A program made the position numbers and the translations under genes. From positions 647,889 to 711,888 of the forward strand of contig NW_003314328.1 in assembly GCF_000143415.4 (NCBI RefSeq): a stretch of DNA of 64,000 nt. Direction: 5' to 3'. Positions 11,601-23,547 of this stretch are shown here, piece after piece. The DNA is from Selaginella moellendorffii. Its lineage: Eukaryota > Streptophyta > Lycopodiopsida > Selaginellales > Selaginellaceae. How positions within the stretch are numbered: the stretch's first letter is position 1; each line of letters begins with the position of its first letter. The notes under the pieces are model-generated. The model was not told the origin of the DNA. It saw only the letters and a list, made by a program, of their open reading frames with translations, and did no database searches.

Positions 11601-14600
11601 CGAGTTCTTTCCTCATGGTAATCTTAGCGCAAGGCGTGTTTGATTTTTGCACTCACTCATTATTTCAGCAAGAGGGAACATTGGCGTCTTGATTGCACTG
11701 TGGACACCGGTTATTCTTGTAAGTTGTGCTTTATCTCATTTTCTTTATTTAATTTTGCACATTCTTCATGCAGGTGTATTTTATGGATATTCAGATTTGG
11801 TATTCTATTATGTCGACAATTTGGGGAGGTATTGTTGGAGCATTCATGCGACTTGGAGAGGTACGTAATGTCCACAAGCACGAAAGTGAATCTCTTTTTG
11901 TCACAGATAAGAACTTTAAGTATGCTGCGATCAAGATTTCGTGCTTTGCCAACAACTTTCAACTGGAATCTGATACCTTTAGAGAGCTCGGTTAAAAGAA
12001 AATATCAGATTTTAAGGAAGTTTAAGGCTGTACGTAAAATCGCTAACCGTGCCCTTATTTAATCTTTCTCTCACTCAATCTCTTGCAGTTTGAGCATAAC
12101 AAGTTGGAAGAAGCAAGATTTGCTCACCTCTGGAACGCTGTTGTTGAGTCTTTACGCGAAGAAGATTTTATAGATGACAAGTAAGTACTTCTATTTGTTA
12201 GTTGTTCACTTGTGATTGGCCATTTCTATAGAGAAAAGGAGTTGATGCTACTACCTTACTCAGCAGATCCATATCCGAATAACAATATTATTCAATGGCC
12301 GCCATTTTTACTGGCTAGTATGGTCTGTCTCCTTTTTGTCGTTTCCAGCTCGGAACTTACAATTTTTCCTTAGGCACCTATGGCTATAGAAATGGCCAAA
12401 GAGTATGCTGAAGTGCAAGGGGAAAATGTGGAAGACGCTCGTCTTTGGAACAAAATCAAAGAAAATGAGTACATGCGCTGTGCTGTGGAAGAATGCTACG
12501 AGTTTCTTAAAAACATTTTGTTGCGCGTTGTAACTGGGGAGACGGAGAAAAGGTGAGTTACCGGTTTGGCAATTTTTATGTTGAATGCTCTGGCTACAGG
12601 CTTATCCATGATTTGCTGAAAGAACTGGGGAATAGAAAGGCCGAGGGCAAGCTCCTGGAGAATTTTCGTATGAATGACCTTCCTTTACTGGCTGGCCATT
12701 TTGTTCGTTTCCTCGAATTTCTGGTGAGGAAATGGATGGATATGCTGCTCATATTTTGTGATTTTCGTACAGGACAAGCCGGACCCTTCAGACACTGCAC
12801 GGGACAAAGTTGTTCTCCTTCTACAAGATATGCTAGAAGTTTTTATGCATGACATGATGGTCGATGATACGAGGTAGAAAGTGTAATTAGAATTTTACTG
12901 CATTTTTACTTTTGGTTTTTTTTCTTTAGAGAGAAGTTTGAGTCCAGTCATGGACTGAACATGAAACCCACCGAAAACCAGTCTGTCATGGGTGGCAAAG
13001 GAAAGATACAATTTTTTGCCGGGAAAGATTCCATTTTGTATCCTCTACCTGAGGACCATGCCTGGAGTGAGCAGGTAACTTCTTTCGTTTTTGTTTCTGC
13101 TATAACCTCAGTTTTTTCTTCTACCAGATAAAGCGCGTATTGTTGCTCCTTACTGAAACAGAATCCGCTATGGATGTTCCTAAAAATCTGGACGCTCGTC
13201 GACGAATAACCTTTTTCACCAACTCGTTATTTATGAAAATGCCTCCTGCACCTCGTGTTCGAAAGATGATTCCCTTCAGGTAATTCACAGTTCCATAAAA
13301 TGATGTTCTTTTGACCACATTCTCTTAGTGTTTTGACCCCATTCTACGAAGAGGAGGTTCTTTATTCAAAGAATGTCATAGAGGAACCAAATGAAGACGG
13401 CGTGTCCATACTTTTCTACTTGCAAAACGTTTATCCAGGTTTCTCTTCCATAACTCTGGGCATGTTTGGGTCCTAACATAGTCCTGCAGATGAATGGAAC
13501 AAGTTCCTTGAAAGAGTTAACTGTACTACCGAGGAGGAAGTAGAAGAAGCTGCGCTTCGTGATTGGACGTCATATCGGGGACAAACTCTCTCGCGGACTG
13601 GTACGATTTACCTGCAATCTTTTGTGTTCTGATGGTGCTTGTAGTGAGGGGGATGATGTACTACCGAACTGCACTGGAACTGCAAGCTTTTTTAGATTTA
13701 GCCCCTGACGAAGGTTGGTCTACTACATGTATAGAGATAATTCTAACATTTTTACCTTCGTTTCTAGATGTTTATACGGGCTTCAAAGAAGTGTCTAAGC
13801 GTCGAAAGGAAGAAAAAGGACAAGATTCTTTCTGGGCAAAGCTGGATGCTATCGTTGACATGAAATTCACTTTTGTTGCAACCTGCCAAAAGTTTGGTCA
13901 GCAGAAGCACTCGAAAGACCTGAAGGAGGCGTCAAAAGCTCAGGACATACAGAAACTAATGACGAAGTATAGATCAGGTTTTTCTTTGCAATCTGGTGTT
14001 TAAAGGAAAGCTTTTGCAGGTATCCTTCACTGAGGGTTGCTTATGTGCTTGAAGAAGAACCATCGAAGGGTAAACCGCAAAAGTCGTATTATTCTGTTCT
14101 GTCCAAGGCTGTGGATGGCCGGGATGAGGTATAATTTGTCATGACTAGCATTTCTTGTATGTTGTTTCTTCACCATTGTTTTCCATCGCAGGAAATATAT
14201 AAGATAAGACTTCCTGGGCCTGTCAATATTGGAGAAGGCAAACCTGAAAATCAAAATCATGCCATCATTTTTACCCGTGGTCTGGGTTTGCAAACTATTG
14301 ACATGAACCAGGTATATTTTACTCACTGCAAATACTTGAGGTCCCGCTGTTTATCAGGAAAACTACCTTGAAGAGGCTTTCAAAGTACGCAATCTTTTGG
14401 AGGAATTCAAGAGTAGGCATGGAGCTAGATTCCCTACCATTCTAGGTGTGCGAGAGCACATTTTCACCGGAAGGTACCATTTTGAATTCGATATTAACTT
14501 TCTAGACATATTGTGCATTGCAGTGTGTCTTCTTTGGCATGGTTCATGTCAAATCAAGAAACAAGTTTTGTTACCATAGGACAGCGCGTCCTTGCTACTC

Positions 14601-16542
14601 CTCTAAAGTACGTGTATACCTTTGGAAGACCTTGATTCTAACTTCGGAATACATTCTTTACAGAGTACGTTTCCACTATGGTCATCCAGATGTGTTTGAT
14701 AGAATTTTTCACATTACAAGAGGAGGAGTTAGTAAAGCTTCGAAGGGGATCAATTTGAGCGAGGATATTTTTGCCGGTAATGTGCCATTGAAATCGAAAC
14801 CAAAGCTGACTGTTGCGGAGACAGGTTTTAACTCGACTCTACGCCGTGGACTTGTTACGCACCACGAATACATTCAAGTGGGGAAGGGTCGTGACGTAGG
14901 ACTGAATCAAATATCAATATTCGAGGCAAAAGTGGCAAACGGGAACGGTGAACAGACTTTAAGTAGGGATGTCTACCGCTTGGGCCACCGCTTTGATTTC
15001 TTCCGAATGCTTTCCTTCTACATTACAACAGTGGGATATTACTTCAGCACCATGGTACTGCTTAACCTTCACTCTTCTCCGTTCTAATAAGTGGTTTCTC
15101 ATTTCTCAGATAGTCATTCTTACAGTATACGTCTTCTTGTACGGGCGACTCTACTTAGCACTCAGTGGACTGGAGAGGTCTTTTGTCAGGGCAGCACAAC
15201 AAAACACTGATAGTGCACTCCAATCAGCTTTGGCTTCGCAGTCGTTGATTCAGCTGGGTCTATTGATGGCTCTACCCATGGTGATGGAAATTGGACTCGA
15301 GAGGGGATTCCGTATGGCACTCAGCGACTTGATTGTCATGCAGCTACAGCTCGCCTCAGTCTTCTTCACATTCACTCTGGGCTCCAAAGTTCACTACTAT
15401 GGACGTACCATCTTTCACGGGGGTGCCAAGTACAGAGCAACAGGTCGCGGGTTCGTGGTGAGGCACGAAAAGTTCCCTGATAACTACAGGCTCTACTCAA
15501 GAAGTCACTTCGTCAAAGGCTTCGAGCTGATGATCCTGCTCATTATATACGACGTTTACGGATCGCAGACAAGGAATGCCGTCTCGTACGTCCTCATCAC
15601 ATTCTCCATGTGGTTCTTGGTGGGAACGTGGCTGTTTTCCCCTTTCCTCTTCAATCCATCGGGCTTCGAGTGGCAAAAGATCGTTGAAGACTGGAACGAT
15701 TGGAACAAGTGGATATCCAGTAAGGGAAGGATTGGAGTTCCTGCCAACAAAAGTTGGGAGTCCTGGTGGGAGGAAGAGCAAGATCACCTTCAGAATACAG
15801 GTTTTCGCGGCCGTGTCTTTGAAGTGATCCTTGCTCTGAGATTCGTCCTCTACCAATATGGTATTGTCTACCAGTTGAACATCATGCGGGGAAACAAGAG
15901 CCTTTCCGTAAGTAAAAGCTGGCCTTTTGATACACTGTCCTGTTCTTACAGTTATATGTTTTTTTGCAGATGTATGGTCTATCCTGGGTTGTTATTTGCG
16001 TCGTTCTATTCACATTGAAGGTTCGCACAGGCTTCGACTTGACTTTTCTGATTGAACTGTGTTTGCAGGCCGTTTCTCTGGGACGAAAGAAATTCAAGGC
16101 CAATTTCCAGCTCGTCTTTAGGATGTTGAAGGGAGTCATATTCGTAGCGGTCCTCTCAGTAATCGCTGTGCTTTTCCGCTTTGCTCACCTGACAGTAGGA
16201 GACCTGTTCGCCAGCATTCTCGCGTTCGTTCCCACAGGCTGGGGTTTACTTCAGGTTGGTAACTACATTTCCTTGGATTGGTTTTGATAAACGTGTCTAC
16301 AGATATTTCAAGCATGCAGGCCTGTTATCGTCACGTATGGGATGTGGGACTCGGTACAGGCTCTTGCACGAACGTACGAATACGTCATGGGGCTGTTGCT
16401 CTTTGCGCCTGTTGCGATCCTAGCTTGGTTTCCATTCGTGTCCGAGTTCCAGACAAGGCTTCTCTTCAACCAGGCCTTCAGCCGTGGACTGCAAATATCC
16501 AGAATTCTGGCTGGTAAACGGAAGAAGGTGGCCGACGACTAG
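8640..16542 (+). CDS. CALS: Callose synthase (1,3-beta-glucan synthase), CalS/GSL family
   Basis: The gene is complete, with dozens of short introns and a product of about 1,900 residues. It polymerises UDP-glucose into callose at the plasma membrane or cell plate. The N-terminus has the family signature [26 protein letters not shown] and [18 protein letters not shown] (Vta1-like region). Next come the FKS1-type domain ([17 protein letters not shown]) and a first membrane block. The large cytosolic glucan synthase domain contains [16 protein letters not shown] and [12 protein letters not shown], and a second multi-span block ends GKRKKVADD. The many-exon structure matches the CalS1/3-type subfamily rather than the few-exon GSL types. 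The ATG at 8640 is the first in-frame start before the conserved region. A decayed copy of exons around 14.1-14.6 kb lies at 18.15-18.55 kb. Confidence 0.95.
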
Positions 16543-16551
16543 TACAGGTGA

Positions 16552-16690
16552 GCTAGATCGCAGGTCCAGGTATAACAACTATGGAGGATCTTAAGCGATA
16601 TGCTTAGTTTGAAGACTTGAGGTTATCAAACGTCGGGGCTAGATCGCGTCCAGGTATAACATTATGGAGGATTTTAAGCGATCTAGATGG
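16552..16690 (+). repeat. Short direct repeat downstream of callose synthase
   Basis: A segment of about 50 bp with the words gctagatcgc, gtccaggtataac and tatggagga occurs at about 16552-16605 and again, slightly diverged, at about 16637-16685. It probably lies in the 3' UTR or flank of the callose synthase gene. Confidence 0.6.
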
Positions 16691-16743
16691 TAGGCCGGGC
16701 GGGCTTCTCGAGACGAGGAAATTAAACGTCCAAGTACCGTGGA

Positions 16744-17124
16744 TTGGGATTTTTTGGAGGAGGGACGTGTCCAGAGCGTCAGAACATCAGAGGGTGTCCG
16801 TCCAGAACATCAGAGCGTCAGAGCAGCATCTTCTCTAAGCCAGAGGAACCGGACGGTGTCGTCAAGGACAATGAGGGTGGCTGTGACGCGAGCAAGAGCA
16901 AAAGCGACTCCAAAGTTGCAGGGCCGGAAGACGATCCGGAGGAGACGTTTGCCGACTTGCAAGGTTTGGAAAAACAGGTAGAAGCTCACAAGCGCGAGGG
17001 CAAGGGAACCAAGCGGCCGAGAACTTATACTCCAGATTTCGACGGAGAGCTCACGTTCCACCATCACCACCCCGACGCTCCGCGGCTCTTCCTGGCGCCA
17101 CCGCGGCTGGTACACCAGCCCTGA
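16744..17124 (+). other. Possible small hydrophilic protein, 126 codons
   Basis: The open frame has a charged, coding-like middle (DDPEETFADLQGLEKQVEAHK) and a Lys/Arg cluster (KGTKRPR) that could be a nuclear signal. It ends with a His/Pro/Leu-rich tail. The first 30 codons overlap a short imperfect tandem repeat (ccagaacatcagagcgtcag words), so the true start, or an upstream exon, is uncertain. No family is recognised. Confidence 0.3.
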
Positions 17125-17207
17125 TAAGGAGCGTGTCCGGCTATAGCTAGTGTCTTTCACAAACTCGTCTTTGTAAAGCTTTGAGAGGAAGAGTGAGTTT
17201 TGGTATC

Positions 17208-17609
17208 ATGGAGAACAGTGTGGCGCTCAAGTGTGAGCTACCTGCGGTTTTGGCGAGCTCGAAAGCTCCAAGGGCGGCGGCGTCGCGAGTGAATCCAAGC
17301 GTCCAGCGAGTGAAACCAACCGTCCAGCAGAGACGAAAGGGGTAAGTAACGTTTCTTTTCGTTTCGTTTTCCCTTTGAGCTGGAAGAACCGTGGCTATGG
17401 AAGTCATGGACTTCGTGATGTCCAGGAGAAGGCACTGTAACATCTGTGGCAATGGGAAGATCGTTCCTTGTGGCAAATGTAGAGGAAGAGGCGAGTCCAA
17501 CACACCATATCTCCCATTCTCGGTCGACCCGGTCAAGAAGCCATGCCCGGCTTGTCAGGGGAGAGGGTGGTTTCCATGCCCGGACTGTCATCCTCCTCCA
17601 AGCCAGTAA
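17208..17609 (+). CDS. Small DnaJ-type zinc-finger protein, probably plastid-targeted
   Basis: Two exons, 17208-17341 and 17387-17609, joined by a 45-nt intron, give 118 residues. The N-terminal 45 residues are Ser/Ala/Arg-rich with few acids (SSKAPRAAASR), typical of a chloroplast transit peptide. The mature part has four Cys pairs, CNICGNG, CGKCRGRG, CPACQGRG and CPDC, which is the Zn-binding pattern of the DnaJ central domain without a J-domain. BSD2- and PSA2-like plastid proteins of this type act as thiol or assembly chaperones. Assignment to that group is by motif only. The intron acceptor (ctggaag) is the only one that keeps the Cys-rich frame. Confidence 0.75.
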
Positions 17610-17752
17610 AAAAAAAAGAGATTTTCCAAAGGAGCACAGAGAAAACCAATTTCTTCCTTGTTTTCCAGGCAAGATTTGATCGTCAACCGCAACCAGCTCA
17701 AGTCCTAGCCTGTACAGCCTGCGCGCGGAAATCCGCCTCTCGGGATCCATAG

Positions 17753-18110
17753 CCGCGCTCCACCAGAGACTTCGCGGTCTGGAGCACGAAGTGCCGCATC
17801 CTCAAGTCAGGATGGTAATATCCTTTCCCGGACGAATTCGTTCGACGGCTTTTTCGAGGCAAAGCACGTACTCATCGGGAATTCTCTCCTTGAGATCGTG
17901 ACGTGCTCGTAGAGGATAAGCGGGTTGTCACTGATCCCGGTGGTGATTCGGGGCCCGGTGGCGTGCGAAAGCGGTCGGTCCCGGGCTTGCAAATGGTGGT
18001 GTGCTCCACTCCTTACAACGCGAAGGGACTGATGTCTCCTCGAGACCTTCGCGGGCATCGAAGAGCAAGATGCCGTGCCTGGACACAGATGTGATCAACC
18101 TCGCAAAGAA
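17753..18110. pseudogene. Scrambled PDH-E1beta fragment with internal inversion
   Basis: Three blocks derive from a PDH-E1beta gene like the one at 18783-20179. Block 1 (about 17753-17935) matches the minus-strand coding segment at about 19095-19290. Block 2 (about 17936-18035) is the same gene in opposite orientation, reading [19 protein letters not shown] on the plus strand with about 45 bp lost inside. Block 3 (about 18036-18110) returns to the original orientation and includes exon 4/intron 3 sequence (gatcaa...gcaaagaaaagattt). Retained intron sequence shows a DNA-level origin, not retroposition. Confidence 0.75.
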
Positions 18111-18149
18111 AAGATTTGCGTTGGCTACAACTGTGAAAGTTTTTGCAAC

Positions 18150-18545
18150 CTGGTGTACACTGCCTGTCCAAAGCTGTGGATGGCCAAGACTAGCTTCACC
18201 ATTTTTTCCATGGGAAATTTATAAGATCAGACTTCCTGGGCCTGTCAATATTGGGGAGGGCAAACCTGAAAATCAAAACCATGCCATCATTTTCACCTGG
18301 TAGTTTTACGTGTGTCTAAGGTCCCCGCTGTTTATCAAGACAACTACCTTGACGAGGCTTTTACGCAATCTTTTGGAGGAATTCAAGAGCATACAGGCTG
18401 GGACGGGACTTGAGCTGGTTGTGGACCATTCTATCAGTGCGAGAGAACAATTTTCAATTCGATATTAACTTTACAGACATTTTGTGCTTCTTTGTCATGG
18501 TTAATGTGTAATCAAGAAACGAGTTTTGTTACCATTGCACAGTGC
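18150..18545 (+). pseudogene. Callose synthase gene fragment, decayed
   Basis: The sequence matches about 14100-14585 of the callose synthase gene: the exon encoding [20 protein letters not shown], the next exon (NYL.EAF...NLLEEFKS) and part of the following one ([13 protein letters not shown]). Intron sequence is kept, for example the aggtcc(c)cgctgtttatca segment. Small deletions and stops break the frame. It abuts the scrambled PDH-E1beta fragment, so pieces of both neighbouring genes were joined here. 18546-18782 holds nothing further. Confidence 0.8.
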
Positions 18546-18782
18546 GGAGAGGATGGTTCCAGAAAAGAGGTGTTTTTCAATGGCTATGAGCTTAAAAAAA
18601 ACTGGATATTTAATAAGGCTCGTGTTCTTCAATGGTTTCCAAAGCCACTAAAAAAGAATTTTTTTCCAGGTATCAACTCGAAAAACTGGTAATGTTCTTC
18701 CTTATTGTAAGAATGGATTCGAAGAACTTCCACTCTCGCCGGGGAATTTAAGAGCGTTTGTCTTTGTCGTGATTGTGGAGTT

Positions 18783-20179
18783 TTAGATGAGACCTTGCAA
18801 CATTTGCTCCACTTTCACAATGATCTGCGCCGGCTGTACCACCGTCGCGTCCTCCAGCGTTGCAGCGTAAGGTGTCGGGACGTCCTGTGACGACAAACAC
18901 TCGGGCCGGCCATCGAGGAAGTCCCAGAAGTTGTCAACAATCGCAGCTCTCAAGCTGGCTCCAATCCCGCCAGTTCTCATGCACTCCTCCACGATGAGAA
19001 CCTTGTGCGTCTTCTTGATCGAGTTCCCAATCGTGAACAGATCAAAAGGCTTGAGCGACCTGATGTCGATGATCTCCGGATCATACCCTCGCTCCACCAG
19101 CGTCTTGGCAGCCTGGAGCACGAAGTGCCGCATCCTCGAGTAAGTCAGGATGGTGATATCCTTTCCCGGACGAACAAGCTCGGCCTCCTCGAGGCAAAGC
19201 ACGTACTCCTCGTCGGGGATCCTCTCCTTGAGATTGTAGAGAAGGACGTGCTCGTAGAGGATCACCGGGTTGTCACTCCGGATCGCGGCCTTCATCAGTC
19301 CCTTCGCGTTGTATGGAGTGGAGCACGCCACCATTTGCAAGCCCGGGACTGACTGGAAGTACGACTCCAAACGCTGCGAGTGCTCGGCTCCAAGCTGCTT
19401 TCCAACCCCACCGGGGCCGCGGATCACCACCGGGATCTTAAACTGACCACCCGAAGTATAGTGGAGCATTCCAGCGTTGTTGGAGATCTGGTTGTAAGCC
19501 AGCAGCAAGAATCCCATGTTCATGCCTTCTACCACTGTCCGGAGTCCCGTCATGGCAGCGCCGATCCCCATTCCCGTGAAGGAGTTCTCGCAAATCGGCG
19601 TGTCGAGGACGCGCAAGTCGCCAAACTTCTCGGCCAGCCCTTTGGTGACTTTGTAGGAGCCTCCGTAGTGGCCGACGTCCTCTCCCATGACGCACACTGT
19701 GGGATCTCTCGCCATCTCCTCCTCGAGACCTTCGCGGAGAGCATCGAAGAGCAAGATCTCGTGCCTGGGAAACAAAAGATATGATCAAGCTTTGCAAAGA
19801 AAAGATTTTAGAACTATGGAAGAAAGAAGCTCACCCAGACTTTGCAGTAACTGGAGCGGATGTTTCACCCTTTGCCTGCGAGCATGAAACGTTGAGAGTC
19901 TTTAGCAATTTTGACCGAGACGACGAAAGCAAATGGAGAGGAGATAGAACTTACCGCGACAGCTTTTAGCGCTAGGCTCTTGTTCTTCCTGCTAGAACTC
20001 TGAGACAACTCTCCACCAAATGCGATGGCCTGGGTGTGCACTGTAGCAAAAGCTTTCGATCAAAACCTTCCAAAACGAAAGAAGATCCTACCTCGGCTTG
20101 GAGAGAACTGGACTTTCCCGCAAGACGAAGACGAAGAACAAGGCACCAAAACCTTTTGAGCCATGGCCGCTGCTGCCAT
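18783..20179 (-). CDS. Pyruvate dehydrogenase E1 beta subunit, plastid type (copy A)
   Basis: Four exons (20179-20092, 20040-19955, 19875-19835, 19764-18783) give 398 residues. With E1 alpha this subunit forms the thiamine-diphosphate decarboxylase of the plastid pyruvate dehydrogenase complex, making acetyl-CoA for fatty acid synthesis. The first about 70 residues ([19 protein letters not shown]...) look like a chloroplast transit peptide. The mature part starts [17 protein letters not shown]. Recognisable segments are [49 protein letters not shown] and [13 protein letters not shown], matching the plastid rather than the mitochondrial form. The second ATG, five codons in, is an alternative start. 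A near-identical copy with the same coding length lies at 30568-31920. Confidence 0.93.
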
Positions 20180-20279
20180 ATCCAAGAAATAGGAGCTCTT
20201 TCCTTCACCCAAGCTCTTCCTTCCTCCTAGAATCTGGAGCGAGCCCTTCAATCTATCGCATGTAATGAGTTTCACTGTG

Positions 20280-21184
20280 GCATTTTATAAATCGTAAAAT
20301 AAAAAGGCCCGGCAGCGATTAGTGCAAGACCTTCGACAATGGAAACGCCTCGCCAATGCCGTCGGTTCGAGGAGCCACCCGAACATCTGGACTGTCAATT
20401 TACCCATCCAAGTATTAGCGGATAGAACTCTGCCAAATTAGCAATAGAAAAAACATACCTGTTGTTTGGTCACCAAAGCCTGTACTTTGTCAAATTCCAA
20501 GGAAAAAAGATTTGGTTGAAAAAAATAAATTTATCAAATGATAGAAAAATTTGAAATAAAAAATCATGATAAATAGAACAAAGAAAGGAAAGAAAACACA
20601 TTTATCTAATAGAAAAAAAAACATTGTCATTTGTGGAAAGAGAAGCTAAATTTTATTGCTTTAATTAGTTAAATCTCTACTTATTAGAATAAATATCTTT
20701 ATAATTAAATATGCCACATTTTCTATTTAATTTATTTTTTACTTTAAATGGTGGTGCTAGTGTAGCAATTACTTTTTTTTATTCTAACACTTAAAAGTAT
20801 TCAGAATTCAATTAAAGAAAATTTTATGTATAAAAATAAATAAAAGTAAAAAGGTCAATACTTTATGGTATATAACAGCATTCTAATTTAATAATGATGG
20901 CTTATTAGATGAATTTTGGGATGTACTGTTTATATGCGTTTATGCTTGGGCTCATAACTGAGGTATATTAGCAACTTAAAATTATGCTTTGAGTTGGTAA
21001 AATTAATGTTAGCCTATCGGTAATACCATAAGTTATTACTATATTATTGTTTGAATATCTAGCTATCAAAATGATTTAACTTATTTAGGTCTTTTTAAAT
21101 AACAGTAAAATAATATAGCTTTAGAAAATATAGGTTGTAATTAAAACTTTAAAACCTTCATTTATTCAATTTAAATTTCTTTTG
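20280..21184. other. AT-rich island between PDH-E1beta copy A and PPR pseudogene
   Basis: From about 20480 to 21180 the base composition shifts sharply to A/T with long A and T runs, unlike the GC-balanced genes around it. No reading frame, terminal repeats or transposase remnant is visible. A similar AT-rich block occupies the equivalent PPR-to-PDH interval at 30040-30560. Confidence 0.6.
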
Positions 21185-22600
21185 TCATTGACACTCAACT
21201 TTGGACCATAAAATAGAAGGAACTAGTAGATGAGGCCGTGTACCAAACAGGGTGTACACTTGATGCAACATCCAGTGACTCTGCCATCTCCTCGAAAACT
21301 TTAGTAGCTGCCACAAAACGTCCACACTTTGCATGGAAAGCTTTACTTTTAGTCTGCCAAGGAAAGCTCGTGCATTGATAATCTCATCATGAGCTTGCAC
21401 TAGAGCAAGTCTGCATAGATCGAGATAAAACTTGTCCAGTTTGAATGGGAGTGGCAGGGTATCCTGTTGAAAACTCTCCTCGCATCCTCCAAACTTCCAC
21501 ACCTGATGTACAAATCCATGAGACTGTTCCTGGAAAACTTATCAGACGACACGGCTTGAACGTGAAGAGCCATGACTTTATCGAAAGTTTGGAGCAGCTT
21601 TCTAGTCTCGAGCTTGGCCTGTTCTTTAGCTGGCCATTCCGGCGCAAGCGTTCAAAGCAGCAGCAAAAGTCGCTCCATCGGGAATGATCAAACTATAGCC
21701 ATCACGGTCCCGAGGTTGGCCTGTTCTTCAGCTGCCATGCCGATGGAAGCGTTCAAAGCAGCAGCAAAAGTCACTCCATCGCGAGCCATCTCTGTGTCGT
21801 CGAAGAAACGTCTGGAAATGCTCGTAAGCTACCTCTTTCTCGGTGTAGAAGTTCACCAGACTGCCTGCTACGAAATCATGCAGCTTGCAAGTGTAAATCT
21901 CTCCCCTTGGGCAGCATCGCCGCCTTCTTACCATCTTGTGCAAGCTTTGATCACTGCAACGAAGGTCCGCGAGTTTGGCGAGCATCCAGCAGCCTCTATG
22001 CCTGCCGAGAACAAATCCAAAGTCACTCCAAGATCTCTGGAAGAACTAGTGTCAGCATACCCGACGTCATGACGATCGAAAACTCTGCGAGAATCCAGCA
22101 AACTCCCGCACTTTGCGTAGACATCCACGAGCGAGCTCGCCACAACCACGTCCTGCATCCTTGCAGCTCGAGAGTGAAGTCTCATAATTTTCTCCAAAGC
22201 CTCGATGGGCCTCGATCTTTGTAAGAAGCACACTATGGATGTTTTCTTTGCTCGCCAGGCCAGCGCAAGCTTTGATCGCTACAGCAAAGGTCACGGCATC
22301 CGGTGGAGCTCGAGTTTGACTTTCTAAGAGCATCCCGAGAGCCAACGATCTCTTGGCCATTGTCAGCGTAGATCAAAGCGTTCCAGGAGACAGCGTCGTG
22401 GAGGGGCATGAATCAAAGCGTTTGCGGTGCTTCCACTTCCACACTTGGAGTGCGACCAAGAGGTTGCCGGAAGCTATGTCTCTTGCGTGGATGGTCTTCC
22501 CTTGGCCTACATTCTTGCAGATTTGAGAGCCGCCAGGAGCGCCGAGATGGTGGAGCTCCAAGATGGCTGGATAGCTATACACATGAAGTTGCCCTAGCTA
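21185..22600 (-). pseudogene. PPR gene copy, decayed
   Basis: Minus-strand frames carry PPR pieces: GKTIHARDIASGNLLVA near the 5' end (22.5 kb), SSLVDVYAKCGSLLDSRRVF at 22.1 kb, and a 3' piece at 21.2-21.5 kb resembling the 28.5-28.8 kb part of the other copy. Frames shift several times and the middle is shortened. Word-level identity to 28.5-30.0 kb shows that the two are paralogous copies. The part corresponding to 27.0-28.4 kb is missing. No functional product is expected. Confidence 0.7.
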
Positions 22601-22646
22601 AAACTTGGCATCATTGAAGAAAGAATCGAAAGGCAAAAGAAAAGCA

Positions 22647-23519
22647 TCATTCGTAATAGCGGGAGCGGGAGGAGAGAGGCGGCCCGTTTCGAAAGCTTTG
22701 CAGGATGTCCTCAAACTCGTGCCGCGAAGCCCAAGCGAGCCACGCCCTCTCGATAACATACGTCATAAGCTCCTCGGGCGTGCAGCTCTTGCGGAGCTTG
22801 TCCGAGACGGGAGGGAAGGGCGTATACGATTCCCCACCGGCAATGCAGTGCACCCGCAGCGGAAACGGCACCACCCCAGTGGCATCCAGCACCAGCGACG
22901 CCACAACCTCCGCAAGCCGAGAGTTGCCATCCCCAAACGGCCTGAGCTTGGATCCAACGTCGAGAAATCCGCATGCGGCCACGCCAAACGCCGGCACCAC
23001 CCTCTCCTCGACAGGCAACTCCAGCAGCGACGCCACCCCCGACTTGATCTCGCCGAGTTTGCTTGCCACCACCTCGGCGCTCACACCCGCTCCGAGTCCC
23101 GCACCGCCGTTGACCACCCTGGCCTGGATGTCAGCTAGGGAGTGCAGGTCAAGGGCGAAGCCGGGTTTGACCGAGTGCAGGGCATATTCCAGGGCATCGC
23201 ACATCCCCTGCGACTCGGCGCGCTGCTGGTCGCTGAGGTAGTCGGGGAAGTTGTACTCGAGGCATGCGCGGTTGGAGAGCGCCGAGTCCGGGTGGGGGAT
23301 GAGGCGCTTGTCCCTCAGCCGCCCTGATGTGTCGCAGAAGTCGACGAGCTGTGCCTGCCACATTACCTGGGGTATCCTCGACGACGCAGCAGTAGTAGCG
23401 GCCGCAGCAATGTCCTTGACCATGTCTGATGTGCTGCGCTGCTTCTCTGGTTGCATCGTCAGCGCCCTCCACCAAGGCAGCTCCAACGGCCTCAACCTCA
23501 TCGCCGCTTTGCTTGCCAT
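22647..23519 (-). CDS. Fic-like domain protein lacking the catalytic His
   Basis: A single exon of 290 residues starts with MASKAAMRLRPLELPWW. Residues about 190-225 contain GSKLRPFGDGNSRLAEVVAS, which aligns with the Fic motif H-P-F-x-D-G-N-G-R. The catalytic His is Arg, and the second Gly of GNG is Ser. Flanking helices and the preceding ALDLHSLADIQARVVNGG segment fit a Fic fold. Active Fic proteins transfer AMP or related groups to target hydroxyls. The substitutions predict loss or change of that activity. It lies 387 bp downstream of, and on the same strand as, a second Fic gene with an intact motif, so the pair may be a divergent duplication. Family assignment rests on the motif. Confidence 0.6.
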   Translation of the reverse strand: MASKAAMRLRPLELPWWRALTMQPEKQRSTSDMVKDIAAAATTAASSRIPQVMWQAQLVDFCDTSGRLRDKRLIPHPDSALSNRACLEYNFPDYLSDQQRAESQGMCDALEYALHSVKPGFALDLHSLADIQARVVNGGAGLGAGVSAEVVASKLGEIKSGVASLLELPVEERVVPAFGVAACGFLDVGSKLRPFGDGNSRLAEVVASLVLDATGVVPFPLRVHCIAGGESYTPFPPVSDKLRKSCTPEELMTYVIERAWLAWASRHEFEDILQSFRNGPPLSSRSRYYE

Positions 23520-23547
23520 CGATCCTTTCCTTCGACCCTACCGTGAC

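Noticed and set aside
18150-18545. Processed (retroposed) callose synthase pseudogene
   Set aside because: Intron sequence is retained, so the copy arose at DNA level.
20480-21180. AT-rich island as a transposable element
   Set aside because: No terminal repeats, target-site duplication or coding remnant could be seen.
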